A stretch of DNA of 64,000 nt, from positions 36,243 to 100,242 of the IMG/VR virus record IMGVR_UViG_3300034073_003071. One strand, written 5' to 3'. Made by a program: the position numbers and the translations under genes. This document shows positions 42,563 through 52,030 of this stretch, one piece after another. How positions within the stretch are numbered: the first letter of the stretch is position 1; each line of letters begins with the position of its first letter. Below the pieces are notes generated by a model, which searched no databases, was not told the origin of the DNA, and saw only the letters and a list, made by a program, of their open reading frames with translations. The stretch is from a virus.

Positions 42563-45500
42563 ATGCCTCTTAATAAGTTAGAGAATTTTATTAAGAATAC
42601 AGAAGGTCGTATTCTTTATGTAAATCCAAATGATCTTGATTCAACTGATTCGATTACTAATCAAGGAAATTCACTTGCTCAACCGTTTAAGACTGTACAA
42701 AGAGCTCTTTTAGAATCAGCAAGATTTTCTTATTTGAGAGGTTATAATAATGATCTTACTGAAAAAACTACAATTTTACTTTTTCCAGGTGAACATTTAA
42801 TTGACAATAGACCTGGTTATGCAATTTATGATAATGATCCCCTTGGTGCATATGCGGTTCCCCCAACTGGTGGTGTTGGAGTTCCTGCACCACAAACTTT
42901 ATCATTAGAACTAGATTCAGTATTTGATCTGACTGATCCAGACAATATTCTTTACAAATTTAATAGTGTATATGGTGGTGTTATTGTTCCTCGTGGCACT
43001 TCAATTGTCGGTCTTGATTTAAGAAAGACTAAGATTCGTCCAAAATATGTCCCAAATCCAACCGACCCAAGTGCAACTAATTCTGCAATTTTTAGAATTA
43101 CTGGTGCTTGCTATTTTTGGCAATTATCAATCTTTGATGGTGATGAAAGTGGATTAGTTTATACAAATCCAACATATTCTACCAGTATATATCAATCTAC
43201 TCCTACGTTTTCTCACCACAAACTAACTTGTTTTGAATATGCGGATGGTGTAAATCCTGTTGGTTCTTATGAATTAACAGATCTTGATATGTATTATAGT
43301 AAGCTCTCGAATGCTTACAATACTTATAGAAATATTGATGCAAAATATCCTTCTGAACCATTAGGATTTTCGAAAAAAGCCCCAGAATGGGAAATTGTTG
43401 GTGCATTCGCATCTGATCCTATTGATATTACTGGATTATTTTCGGGCAATGGTACAACTGCCGGAGCTAGAGTTACTGTAACTACCGCGTTTGAACATAA
43501 TTTAAATTCCGGAACTCCAATTAAAATTCGTGATGTTTCGGAAGGAACTTATAATGTTTCAACAAAAGTACAAGAAGTTTTAAGTCCAACTCAATTTACA
43601 TATCTCTTAACCTCATTTCCAATCAATTTAGATGCAAATCCAAGTGTATCTGGTGCAACAGTTACTGTCGAAACGGATACTGTCTCTGGTGCTTCTCCAT
43701 ACATTTTTAACTGCTCTTTAAGATCAGTATGGGGTATGAACGGAATGCACGCTGATGGGTCAAAGGCATCAGGCTTCCGTTCCATGGTTGTTGCACAGTT
43801 CACCGCAGTATCACTACAAAAAGATGACCGTGCATTTGTAAAATATAATAATGTAGCAAGAGCATATGAAGGTGTTACCATTTCTCCAGTATCAGGAGCA
43901 GCTTTATCATCTGGCTCTTCTCAAACTGATGCAGAATTGGTTTATCACTTAGATCAAAACGCAATATATCGAAATGGATGGGAAACTAGCCATATTAAAA
44001 TTTCCAATGATTCCTTTATTCAAATCGTATCTGTTTTTGCAATTGGTTTTAATAAGCATTTTGATGTTCAAAGTGGTAGTGATGCATCTATTACAAACTC
44101 CAACTCTAATTTTGGTCAAATTTCATTAAATGCTGAAGGTTTTAAAAATGCTGCCTTTGGCAAAGATAATAAAGCATTTATTACATCAATTATACCTCCC
44201 AGAAATATTGATGAATTTGATGAAGACATTATTGAATGGCTTTCTTTAGATGTTGGCATTACAACTGCATATGGTAATGATACTACTGATACCTCTAGAC
44301 TTTACCTTTATGGTTTTACTGCCAAAGATAGTCTTCCAGTTAGCTTAACACAAGGATATCGTGTCGGTGCTCGTAAAAATGATATCTTATATCTTTCATA
44401 TAATGGGGTAGAATATAATGCTAAAATATACATGGAGGATCCTAGTGGTGTTGGATTAATTAGTGCTGAAAAATCATATTCAGTAATAGGATCTCCATCA
44501 AATAATATTTTTACTTTAAATACTCCTTTAAATTTATTAACAACTGGAGAAAAAGTTGTTATTAATAGTGAAGATGGAGATCTGCCCGAAAATATAACAG
44601 AGCATATTCCATATTATGTCATTAAAATTAATTCAACTCAAATCAAATTAGCAACATCATATACTAATGCAATTTTAGACAACCCAATTACTGTTTATGG
44701 TGGAACAAATCTAATCATCAAAAGTAGGGTGTCTGATAAAAATGCTGGTGAATATGGTTCTCCTCTTCAATATGATGATACCTATCAAAATTGGTATATA
44801 AAAGTTGCAGAAGATAATCAAATATATAATCTTCTCAATACAATTGGTGTTCAAACACTTACAGAAACTACAGATTTAAGTTATATAAAAAGAGTTTCTG
44901 ATGGAAGAGCTCTTGATGAAAAATTATATAAAGTTAGGGTAGTTATTCCAAAAGAATTTGCAAATGCAAAAAATCCAGAATCTGGATTTGTTTTGCAAGA
45001 ATCAAGTTCAACTGGTGCTAGAAATTCTGCAGATTTTAGTCGTACTACAATATCAACAAGTGATTATGACTATAAGAAAAACCCAAGATTTATTGAAAAA
45101 TGTACATTACAAGATAATACAGTAACAGTCACTACAGAACTTCCTCATAATTTAAAAGTTGGGGATATTGTAATTATTAAATATGTAACTGACACTATTA
45201 ATACTACTGGAGATCAAACTTTAGGATACAATGGTTATTTTAAAGTTACGACTATCCCAAATATAATGAGTTTTCAATATGATATTGTAGATATAAAAGG
45301 AAAGTCACACTCTCCTGGAGTTTTTACTAATGATGTAACAAATAGAACAACAACATTACCAAGATATGAAAGAAATGATTTAAAATCAAATATATTCATT
45401 TATAGAAATCAAGTAATTTCTCCATATATTGAAAACAGCCAAGATGGAATCTACCATCTTTATCTACTGAATGCAAGCAATACAGTCTCAACAGAGTTTA

Positions 45501-48500
45501 CAAATTTACAATACAGTCAAAATAGTGTTGATTTATACCCCCAATTAGATAGAGATAATTTCGATTCTAACCCAGAATCTTCTATTACATTTGCCAAGAG
45601 AAATCCAATTGGTGATATTGTAACAAATGATCTTAAAAGAAGTGTTACTAGAGAAACTGTTGATAAATTACTAAAAGATTTTGGAAAAGGATTGAGAATT
45701 TCTAATGTTTCTAGTACATCATCTTCCGCAACGATTACAATTGATCGTGATCATTTGTTAGGCGGAATAGTTGGATATTCTGCTTTAACTGGTGGAAGTG
45801 GTCATACTCCAGGAACTTATTATAATGTAAAATTATATAATGATCTTGCCTTATCTGAATGGAATGGTGCAACAGCAAAAGTTACAGTTTCAGGTTCTGG
45901 ATCTGTTACAAATGCTGAGATAATTGCAAACGGTTCTGCATATACAAATAATTCAACTTTATATTTTGACAGTTTAAAAATTGGTGGATCTGCAAGTGCA
46001 AGAATTACAGTTTCAACTTCTGGAATTTCTACAAGTATAGGTGATGTTGTACAAATTGCTGGAGCTGGCACTACAACTTCAAATCAATATTATAGGATTA
46101 CTTCATTACCAGCAACAAATCAAATAGCAGTTGCAAGAACATCTGGTGATGCTTCTATTGCTTCTGGTCAATATGCATTAGTTATTGGCCCATCAGTAAA
46201 AATTAGTAGCACATCATACACATCAAATACAGGTCTTTTAACAGTTAATTCATCATCTGCACACGGATTATTGGCTGGAAATAGATTTAGAATTATTGAT
46301 TCATCAAATAATAATCTTGGTGACTATGTTGTAAATGAAAGAATTAGCTTAACTTCATTTACAGCTTTTACATATAAATCTATTTCTGCATCAAATGGAT
46401 TTATTTTAAAACATGGCTTATCAGCTAATAATGGAGTTTCTGATACTAGAGGTGAAAACTTAGGTGTAAGAGGAATTCCATTATATGCAAATGAGTCATT
46501 AAAACTTCAAAATTCAATTACAACAGATACTGTAATTGATGTATTACCATCTACGGTTGGAATAACAACAATTGCAGGAAGATTCCCATTAGGATCTTAT
46601 ATTCAAATTGATAATGAAATTATGAGAATCACTACTTCTGGTAGTGAAACTACATTTGGTGTTATCAGAGGTTCTTTGGGAACACGTCAAGAAGATCATG
46701 ATGCAAATTCTATAATTCGTAAAATTGAACCAATAGCAGTAGAATTTAGAAGACCTTCAATTTTACGTGCATCTGGTCACACATTTGAATATATGGGATT
46801 TGGACCTGGCAACTATTCAACGGGTCTTCCGCAAGTTCAAATACGTGCTCTTACAGATAGAGAGGAATTTCTTTCACAAGCACAAGAAAGATCTTGTGGT
46901 GCTGTAATTTACACTGGAATGAATAATAAAGGTGATGTTTACAGTGGTAATACAAAAACTATTGCATCTAGTGGTGAGATTATTTCTTATGACATTCCAA
47001 AACCAACAGTAACTGGACAAGATCCTACAAAATTAAGTGTTGTATTTGACGAAGTTACTGTTAAAGAAAGATTATTGGTTGAAGGTGGTGCATCTGCAAC
47101 TGTTCTTTCCCAATTTAACGGACCTCTTACACTTAATGGGCAACTTAGAGTTAAGGCAAAAGCAACATTTAGTAGACAAGTAAAAATTTCAAATACTACA
47201 CCATCAACCAACAAATTTACTGGTGCTTTGATCATCAATGGTGGTGTAGGAATTCTTGAAAATATAAATGTTGGTGGAATTGGTTCATTCTCAAATTCTC
47301 AAGATTCAACTACTATTGCCAACGGATCTATAGTTACAAATGGTGGAGTTGGAATTGAAAAAAGACTTAATGTTGGCGGCGCAGTTGGATTTACAAGTAC
47401 TACAGACTCGACAAGTGGATCAACTGGAGCATTTGTGATAACTGGTGGTGTTGGAATTGGCAAAAACTTAAATGTTAGTGGAATTACAAATGCTGAAAAC
47501 AGCACCGATTCCACATTAATTTCAAATGGATCTTTAACCGTTCAAGGTGGAGTTGGAATTAGAAAAAGACTTAATGTTGGTGGTGCTGTTGGATTTACAA
47601 GTACTACAGATTCCACATCCACAACTTCTGGCGCATTAATTGTAACTGGTGGTGTTGGAATTGGTAAAACAGTATTCATTGGTGGTAGTTTAAATGTTGC
47701 ATTAACTAGATCTACAACTCTTGGTGGAACATTGAGTGTTGTTGGAAATACAAATTTGAGTGGAACATTGGGTGTTGCAGCTGGTCAAGCAACTGATCTT
47801 GGCGGAACATTAAATGTTGATGGTGCCACAACATTGCAAAGCACATTAGATGTTACTGGAAGTTCAACATTTAATAGTAATACCACAATTAATGGAATAT
47901 TAGATGTAAACTCTGGTGCCACTATTGATAATATCAGAATTGGAATTGCAAATGACAATACAATTGACACAAGCACTGGTGGATTAACATTAGATTCTTC
48001 GAGTGGTACAACTACAATCAGCGATAATACTACTATAACAGGAACTCTTGATGTTTCTGCAAATATAACTGGAAGTAGTGCTATCAGTGCTACTGGTAAT
48101 ATTAGTGCTGGTAATAGATTAATTGGACAACTTCAAAGATCAGTCAGAATTGTGGGGTCTGGGGTCGATTCTACATTTAACAATAGCAGTGATGTTACAG
48201 TTACCCTACCAGACAAAACTAAAATAACAGTTTCTGGAAGCACAGATCCTGGTATTTCAAATGGATTTAGGGAAAATATGACTGCAACCAGACAGGGTGA
48301 TGCAGATACTTTGATGTTTAGGGGAATCAATGGTGGAACTTCAGTAGGAAGTGGTGGACTCACATGTGCTGGTGATATTATTGCATTTGCTTCTGATGAA
48401 AGATTAAAAACTAATATTGAGCCAATCGAAAATGCGGTTGATAAGGTACTCAAACTCCGTGGATTTACATATAACTTTAATGAAATTGGAGAAGAACTTG

Positions 48501-48691
48501 GATTTGATGCATCACTAAGACATGCAGGTGTATCCGCACAAGAAGTTCAAGAAGTTCTTCCAGAAGCAGTTTGCCCTGCTCCTGCAAGCGATGAGTATCT
48601 GACAGTTAAATATGAAAAACTTGTACCACTTCTTATTGAAGCAATTAAAGAATTAAGAGCAGAAATAAATGAGCTGAGGAGATCTAAATAG
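42563..48691 (+). CDS. Giant tail fibre with C-terminal S74 self-cleaving chaperone
   Basis: 2042 residues. The N-terminal part begins with a beta-helix-like element (GRILYVNPNDLDSTDSITNQ, PFKTVQRALLESARFSYLRG, TTILLFPGEHLIDN). The middle has strand modules; residues about 1540-1800 carry repeats of the type GGVGIGKNLNVSG and AVGFTSTTDSTS. Residues about 1944-2042 form the peptidase S74 intramolecular chaperone: SDERLKTNIEPIENAVDKV, then GVSAQEVQEVLPEAV and YEKLVPLLIEAIKELRAEI. The Ser of SDERLK is the expected autocleavage nucleophile. This domain trimerises the fibre and is released after folding. Confidence 0.85.
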   Translation: MPLNKLENFIKNTEGRILYVNPNDLDSTDSITNQGNSLAQPFKTVQRALLESARFSYLRGYNNDLTEKTTILLFPGEHLIDNRPGYAIYDNDPLGAYAVPPTGGVGVPAPQTLSLELDSVFDLTDPDNILYKFNSVYGGVIVPRGTSIVGLDLRKTKIRPKYVPNPTDPSATNSAIFRITGACYFWQLSIFDGDESGLVYTNPTYSTSIYQSTPTFSHHKLTCFEYADGVNPVGSYELTDLDMYYSKLSNAYNTYRNIDAKYPSEPLGFSKKAPEWEIVGAFASDPIDITGLFSGNGTTAGARVTVTTAFEHNLNSGTPIKIRDVSEGTYNVSTKVQEVLSPTQFTYLLTSFPINLDANPSVSGATVTVETDTVSGASPYIFNCSLRSVWGMNGMHADGSKASGFRSMVVAQFTAVSLQKDDRAFVKYNNVARAYEGVTISPVSGAALSSGSSQTDAELVYHLDQNAIYRNGWETSHIKISNDSFIQIVSVFAIGFNKHFDVQSGSDASITNSNSNFGQISLNAEGFKNAAFGKDNKAFITSIIPPRNIDEFDEDIIEWLSLDVGITTAYGNDTTDTSRLYLYGFTAKDSLPVSLTQGYRVGARKNDILYLSYNGVEYNAKIYMEDPSGVGLISAEKSYSVIGSPSNNIFTLNTPLNLLTTGEKVVINSEDGDLPENITEHIPYYVIKINSTQIKLATSYTNAILDNPITVYGGTNLIIKSRVSDKNAGEYGSPLQYDDTYQNWYIKVAEDNQIYNLLNTIGVQTLTETTDLSYIKRVSDGRALDEKLYKVRVVIPKEFANAKNPESGFVLQESSSTGARNSADFSRTTISTSDYDYKKNPRFIEKCTLQDNTVTVTTELPHNLKVGDIVIIKYVTDTINTTGDQTLGYNGYFKVTTIPNIMSFQYDIVDIKGKSHSPGVFTNDVTNRTTTLPRYERNDLKSNIFIYRNQVISPYIENSQDGIYHLYLLNASNTVSTEFTNLQYSQNSVDLYPQLDRDNFDSNPESSITFAKRNPIGDIVTNDLKRSVTRETVDKLLKDFGKGLRISNVSSTSSSATITIDRDHLLGGIVGYSALTGGSGHTPGTYYNVKLYNDLALSEWNGATAKVTVSGSGSVTNAEIIANGSAYTNNSTLYFDSLKIGGSASARITVSTSGISTSIGDVVQIAGAGTTTSNQYYRITSLPATNQIAVARTSGDASIASGQYALVIGPSVKISSTSYTSNTGLLTVNSSSAHGLLAGNRFRIIDSSNNNLGDYVVNERISLTSFTAFTYKSISASNGFILKHGLSANNGVSDTRGENLGVRGIPLYANESLKLQNSITTDTVIDVLPSTVGITTIAGRFPLGSYIQIDNEIMRITTSGSETTFGVIRGSLGTRQEDHDANSIIRKIEPIAVEFRRPSILRASGHTFEYMGFGPGNYSTGLPQVQIRALTDREEFLSQAQERSCGAVIYTGMNNKGDVYSGNTKTIASSGEIISYDIPKPTVTGQDPTKLSVVFDEVTVKERLLVEGGASATVLSQFNGPLTLNGQLRVKAKATFSRQVKISNTTPSTNKFTGALIINGGVGILENINVGGIGSFSNSQDSTTIANGSIVTNGGVGIEKRLNVGGAVGFTSTTDSTSGSTGAFVITGGVGIGKNLNVSGITNAENSTDSTLISNGSLTVQGGVGIRKRLNVGGAVGFTSTTDSTSTTSGALIVTGGVGIGKTVFIGGSLNVALTRSTTLGGTLSVVGNTNLSGTLGVAAGQATDLGGTLNVDGATTLQSTLDVTGSSTFNSNTTINGILDVNSGATIDNIRIGIANDNTIDTSTGGLTLDSSSGTTTISDNTTITGTLDVSANITGSSAISATGNISAGNRLIGQLQRSVRIVGSGVDSTFNNSSDVTVTLPDKTKITVSGSTDPGISNGFRENMTATRQGDADTLMFRGINGGTSVGSGGLTCAGDIIAFASDERLKTNIEPIENAVDKVLKLRGFTYNFNEIGEELGFDASLRHAGVSAQEVQEVLPEAVCPAPASDEYLTVKYEKLVPLLIEAIKELRAEINELRRSK

Positions 48692-48713
48692 TTTTATTAT
48701 TTGATTTTATATC

Positions 48714-49412
48714 ATGTTAAAATATAATACTGCTCAGATTTTTCCAACAACAATTTATGTTGGAGATATGGAAAATCACGAAAAATATAAAGAAGAATTT
48801 TATAAATTATATCATAAATTTGATTACGAAGTTACGTCAGAAAATAATACTGTTAGTGAGGAATGTGGTAATCCATTAATTCATTTAGAAGAAAGTTTAG
48901 AACCACTTTTTTCTGAGGTAACTTCTCATGTAAAAAATTATATTCATAACGTTTTAAATTTAAGGGATTTATTTGATGTAACAATAACTAAAACATGGCT
49001 ATCAAGAGCTAGAGAAATTAAAGATGAAATACCTTGGCATATACATTCAACAAGTCATATTTCTTTTACATATTACTTAAATACCCCTACAAATTCACAT
49101 ACAATAACTTTTTCTAATCAACATGAGCCAAATAGCTTATTTTTGGGTATGTCAAAATTTAATGAGGAAAAAGAAAAAAGATTTGTAGATTTTTATAATG
49201 AAAATAATGCAACGACATTTTTTATTACCCCCGAAGAAGGAAAGATTGTTTTATTTCCAAGTAAACTAGTACATTCAACAAAATCCAAATCCGAAGAATT
49301 TAGTGGAGAAAGATTAGCAATAGTTGGAGATATTTCATTAATACTGAGAGAAGAGTATCTTTCATTTTCTATGGGGTATGTAAATGAAAAATATTGGAAA
49401 AAATTCAAATGA
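48714..49412 (+). CDS. 2OG-Fe(II) oxygenase (2OG-FeII_Oxy_5-like)
   Basis: 232 residues. IPWHIHSTSHISFTYYLN (His109 and His111), PEEGKIVLFPSKLVHSTK (His187) and GERLAIVGDISLI (Arg200, expected 2OG ligand) match the double-stranded beta-helix dioxygenase fold of the cyanophage-common 2OG-FeII_Oxy_5 family, whose signature also lacks a canonical HxD. Substrate unknown. It sits between the S74 fibre and the glycine-rich adhesin, so hydroxylation of a fibre protein is possible; nucleotide or other small substrates cannot be excluded. Confidence 0.7.
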   Translation: MLKYNTAQIFPTTIYVGDMENHEKYKEEFYKLYHKFDYEVTSENNTVSEECGNPLIHLEESLEPLFSEVTSHVKNYIHNVLNLRDLFDVTITKTWLSRAREIKDEIPWHIHSTSHISFTYYLNTPTNSHTITFSNQHEPNSLFLGMSKFNEEKEKRFVDFYNENNATTFFITPEEGKIVLFPSKLVHSTKSKSEEFSGERLAIVGDISLILREEYLSFSMGYVNEKYWKKFK

Positions 49413-49414
49413 AA

Positions 49415-49422
49415 AATAAATA
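49415..49422 (+). promoter_or_regulatory. Late promoter box AATAAATA
   Basis: ATAAATA 22 bases before the ATG of the glycine-rich adhesin gene. Confidence 0.5.
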
Positions 49423-49444
49423 ATAAAAAACTCATAATAAACCA

Positions 49445-50443
49445 ATGGCATTACAATCTACTGGACAAATTTCTTTCAGTGATATAAGTAAAGAATTTGG
49501 AACACCTACTAGAAGAAACCTTGGTGCTTATAGAGTTAGTGAAAATTATGGGTCTCTAACAAATCTTCCTCTTGCAGAAGGAATACCTCAAAGTGGTGAA
49601 ATAAAATTTAGTGATTTTTATAACAAAAGACTTAACATTGTTATCGTATTTGGAGGAGGGAGTCGCCTTACTGCAAGAACATATTATAATGCAAATGCTG
49701 TTAATGTTGTTGGAAAATTTAGAACAAGACCATCAAGCAGTTCTGGCTGTAGAATTTTAATAAATTTGGCATCCGGAACTTATTCATCAATTAATTGGAG
49801 TAGAAATTATTGTGCATTTAAGACAGGTGGATGGGATACTGATACAACGTTAAGATTAATCATTGCTTCGGGAGCTGGTGTCTATGGTTCTGGTGGTGAT
49901 GGGGGTAGAGGACAGTTTAGTGTATCCGATGGTGGGGATGGTTCTAGTGCATTGGGAATAGAGTATCCAACTACAATAATTAATGATGGATATGTTCAAT
50001 GTGGCTATGGTGGTGGAGGAGGAGGTGGATTTGGAACTTCCGACCCAGATAAAAATACAAGAGACTTTGGGGCACCGGGTGGTGGTGGAGGAGGAGGTGC
50101 AGGAATTCCTGCTGGGCGAGGTGGCTCGGCAGGTGGTGGTGGATATAATACTAATGGGGCAAGCAGAGGAAATAGTGCAACACAAACTATTGGTGGATCA
50201 GGTGGTGGGGGAGGAAGCGGAGGCGGAGCAAGTGGAGGTCGTGGTGGTGATGGTGGAGGGACAAATAATGGAGGAGGTCAAGGAGGTAATCGTGGAGATG
50301 GAAATATAACTGGAGGTGAAGGAAGAGCTGGTCAAGCAGGAGCAAATGGATATGGAATTATTATTGGACCTAGTGGTTCTATAGTTTCTTTAACTGGCGC
50401 CGGAACAGTTTTAGGTGGTCAAACTAACGGCACAGTTCTATAA
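49445..50443 (+). CDS. Glycine-rich adhesin, gp38-like tail-fibre tip
   Basis: 332 residues. The N-terminus TGQISFSDISKEFGTPTRRN, plus IKFSDFYNKRLNIVIV, is a frequent attachment module of phage fibre-tip proteins. From about 145 it is dominated by polyglycine motifs (GYGGGGGGGFG, APGGGGGGGAG, GSGGGGGSGGGASGGRG) separated by short variable loops. This is the arrangement of T2/S16 gp38 adhesins, where PGII-like glycine helices carry receptor-contacting loops. It would sit at the fibre tip; the loops are the expected host-range determinants. Confidence 0.75.
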   Translation: MALQSTGQISFSDISKEFGTPTRRNLGAYRVSENYGSLTNLPLAEGIPQSGEIKFSDFYNKRLNIVIVFGGGSRLTARTYYNANAVNVVGKFRTRPSSSSGCRILINLASGTYSSINWSRNYCAFKTGGWDTDTTLRLIIASGAGVYGSGGDGGRGQFSVSDGGDGSSALGIEYPTTIINDGYVQCGYGGGGGGGFGTSDPDKNTRDFGAPGGGGGGGAGIPAGRGGSAGGGGYNTNGASRGNSATQTIGGSGGGGGSGGGASGGRGGDGGGTNNGGGQGGNRGDGNITGGEGRAGQAGANGYGIIIGPSGSIVSLTGAGTVLGGQTNGTVL

Positions 50444-50449
50444 TAAATA
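50442..50449 (+). promoter_or_regulatory. Late promoter box AATAAATA
   Basis: ATAAATA straight after the adhesin stop, 18 bases before the ATG at 50468. Confidence 0.5.
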
Positions 50450-50467
50450 TTTTTTTTATTGATCAAT

Positions 50468-51040
50468 ATGAGAAATCATGATAATTTTTTAGGAATATAT
50501 GAAAACTGCTTTGATAGTGAATACTGCAAAAAATTTATAGAGCATATAGATTTGCTAGAAGAACGTAGTATTGTTTTACCGACGCCAGAATTAAATCATA
50601 GAGTTGATGACCATGGTGTATTTTTTTCTCATGATTATAATTTAAAATCATGGAGTTGGTTGGGTGAATCATTTTTACCAAAAATTCAACATCATGTTCA
50701 AAATTATATGGAAAAATATTCAATTTTGATGAAAAGTCGCTTTTTAATGCACGATATAAAAGCAAAAAAAATAGATTGTGGTGGAGGATTTCATGAATGG
50801 CATTATGAAAACAGTTGTTTTGCCGCATTAAATCGAATTTTAGTTGTACAATTATATCTTAATACAATTGAAGAGGGTGGAGAAACAGAATTTTTATATT
50901 TAAATAAAAGAGTAAATGCCGAAGAAGGAAAAATATTGATATTTCCTGCAGGGTTTACGCACACTCATAGAGGCAATCCACCAATAAATCAAACTAAATA
51001 CATAGTTACGACATGGGTACTGTTGCAGGAGGATAAATGA
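50468..51040 (+). CDS. Prolyl-4-hydroxylase-like 2OG-Fe(II) oxygenase
   Basis: 190 residues from the ATG at 50468 (a TTG nine bases earlier is less likely). FHEWHYENSCFAALNRILVV gives a WHYE metal motif (His112, Glu114), VVQLYLNTIEEGGETEFLYL is the P4H strand pair, and EEGKILIFPAGFTHTHRGNP (distal His165 or His167) and TKYIVTTWV (Lys177) complete the site. The order H-x-D/E ... H ... K is that of P4H-type enzymes. Substrate unknown; its place beside collagen-like fibres suggests protein hydroxylation. It overlaps the next gene (ATGA). Confidence 0.72.
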   Translation: MRNHDNFLGIYENCFDSEYCKKFIEHIDLLEERSIVLPTPELNHRVDDHGVFFSHDYNLKSWSWLGESFLPKIQHHVQNYMEKYSILMKSRFLMHDIKAKKIDCGGGFHEWHYENSCFAALNRILVVQLYLNTIEEGGETEFLYLNKRVNAEEGKILIFPAGFTHTHRGNPPINQTKYIVTTWVLLQEDK

Positions 51041-51384
51041 ATTTAATTTTTAAAATTGTAGAATATCTTGAAGAAACAGATCAAATTATTATTAAATTTA
51101 GCAGACAAAATTCACCAAAGCCAATAGATGAATATCCTCCAGTAGCAATTGATTGTTGTAATATTGATCAAAGTGATTATCACCAATTTGTATGTTCAAT
51201 TATGAGATATGGTATTGATATTGTTTTGAAACAAGAAGAAGAAGAACCCACTCTTCTAGAAAATGTCCCATCCGAACTTTTAGAATCTACAAATGCTAAA
51301 GATCATGTTAATCGTATTATTTCGTTAAGTGCAATGGAATTGGTGGCATCTTCATATAGAATGAATAAAATTAAATTAGATTAA
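51037..51384 (+). CDS. Small conserved-looking protein, unknown function
   Basis: 115 residues: NLIFKIVEYLEETDQIIIKF, SRQNSPKPIDEYPPVAIDCC, then helical VNRIISLSAMELVASSYRMN. ATGA-coupled to the oxygenase. Such short alpha/beta proteins are common among late cyanophage genes. It may assist the oxygenase or the fibre; no motif decides this. Confidence 0.6.
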   Translation: MNLIFKIVEYLEETDQIIIKFSRQNSPKPIDEYPPVAIDCCNIDQSDYHQFVCSIMRYGIDIVLKQEEEEPTLLENVPSELLESTNAKDHVNRIISLSAMELVASSYRMNKIKLD

Positions 51385-51396
51385 AATAAAAAAATT

Positions 51397-52008
51397 TTGA
51401 ATGTGATAAAAAAATTTTCTGGTAAAGATACGAATATTATTGTTACCAGGTATGACGAAGGTTTATCTTGGATTAAACCTTATCTTGAGTATTCGATTAT
51501 TTACAATAAGGGTAAAGATGATCTCAAATATCCATCATTTAAATTGCCTAATATTGGTTTAGAGCATCATAGTTGGGTTTATCATATTGTAAATCATTAT
51601 GATAATTTACCGAATTATCTAATTTTTTTGCAAGGAAGTCCACATTATCATTTTATAGGTAATGTGGAAAGATTTTTGGATAGATTTTTAGATTTGGATA
51701 GAAGAAAAAATATTCAAACAGAAGACTTTGAATATATACCTCTCACAGACTGGTACACAACAGAACCCATAAATTACACAGAGGTAGTTGAAACTTATCA
51801 AGAACTTTTTGGCACAATTCCCCACTTTAAACATATTGAGTATGCAACTTGTGGACAGTTTTGCATATCTTCGAATAGAATTAAACATTATCCAAAAAGT
51901 TTTTATGAAAAATACTTAGCCATCTTTGAAAGAAAAAATAATATTGATTACGCATATACTGCGGAGAGAATGTGGTCTTTATTTTACTCTCAAAAATATC
52001 TTAAATAA
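51397..52008 (+). CDS. DUF3431 family protein
   Basis: About 203 residues. The start is uncertain: TTG at 51397 or GTG at 51403; no Shine-Dalgarno is seen for either. TNIIVTRYDEGLSWIKPYLE, YSIIYNKGKDD, KLPNIGLEHHSWVYHIVNHY, LPNYLIFLQGSPHYHFIGNV match DUF3431, a GT-A-like family found in fungi, bacteria and giant/large viruses, often linked to glycan enzymes. A transferase role is possible but unproven. It lies just after the oxygenase block. Confidence 0.7.
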   Translation: MNVIKKFSGKDTNIIVTRYDEGLSWIKPYLEYSIIYNKGKDDLKYPSFKLPNIGLEHHSWVYHIVNHYDNLPNYLIFLQGSPHYHFIGNVERFLDRFLDLDRRKNIQTEDFEYIPLTDWYTTEPINYTEVVETYQELFGTIPHFKHIEYATCGQFCISSNRIKHYPKSFYEKYLAIFERKNNIDYAYTAERMWSLFYSQKYLK

Positions 52009-52011
52009 ATA
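52004..52011 (+). promoter_or_regulatory. Late promoter box AATAAATA
   Basis: ATAAATA 19 bases before the ATG of the 752-residue fibre; an overlapping CTTAAATA starts four bases earlier. Confidence 0.5.
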
Positions 52012-52030
52012 GTTCTAAAACCAATATAAA

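Noticed and set aside
49856-50309. Other-frame ORFs in the polyglycine adhesin (Cys/Ser-rich minus strand, Val/Glu-rich plus strand)
   Set aside because: They arise from repeating GGTGGTGGA codons; no start signals.
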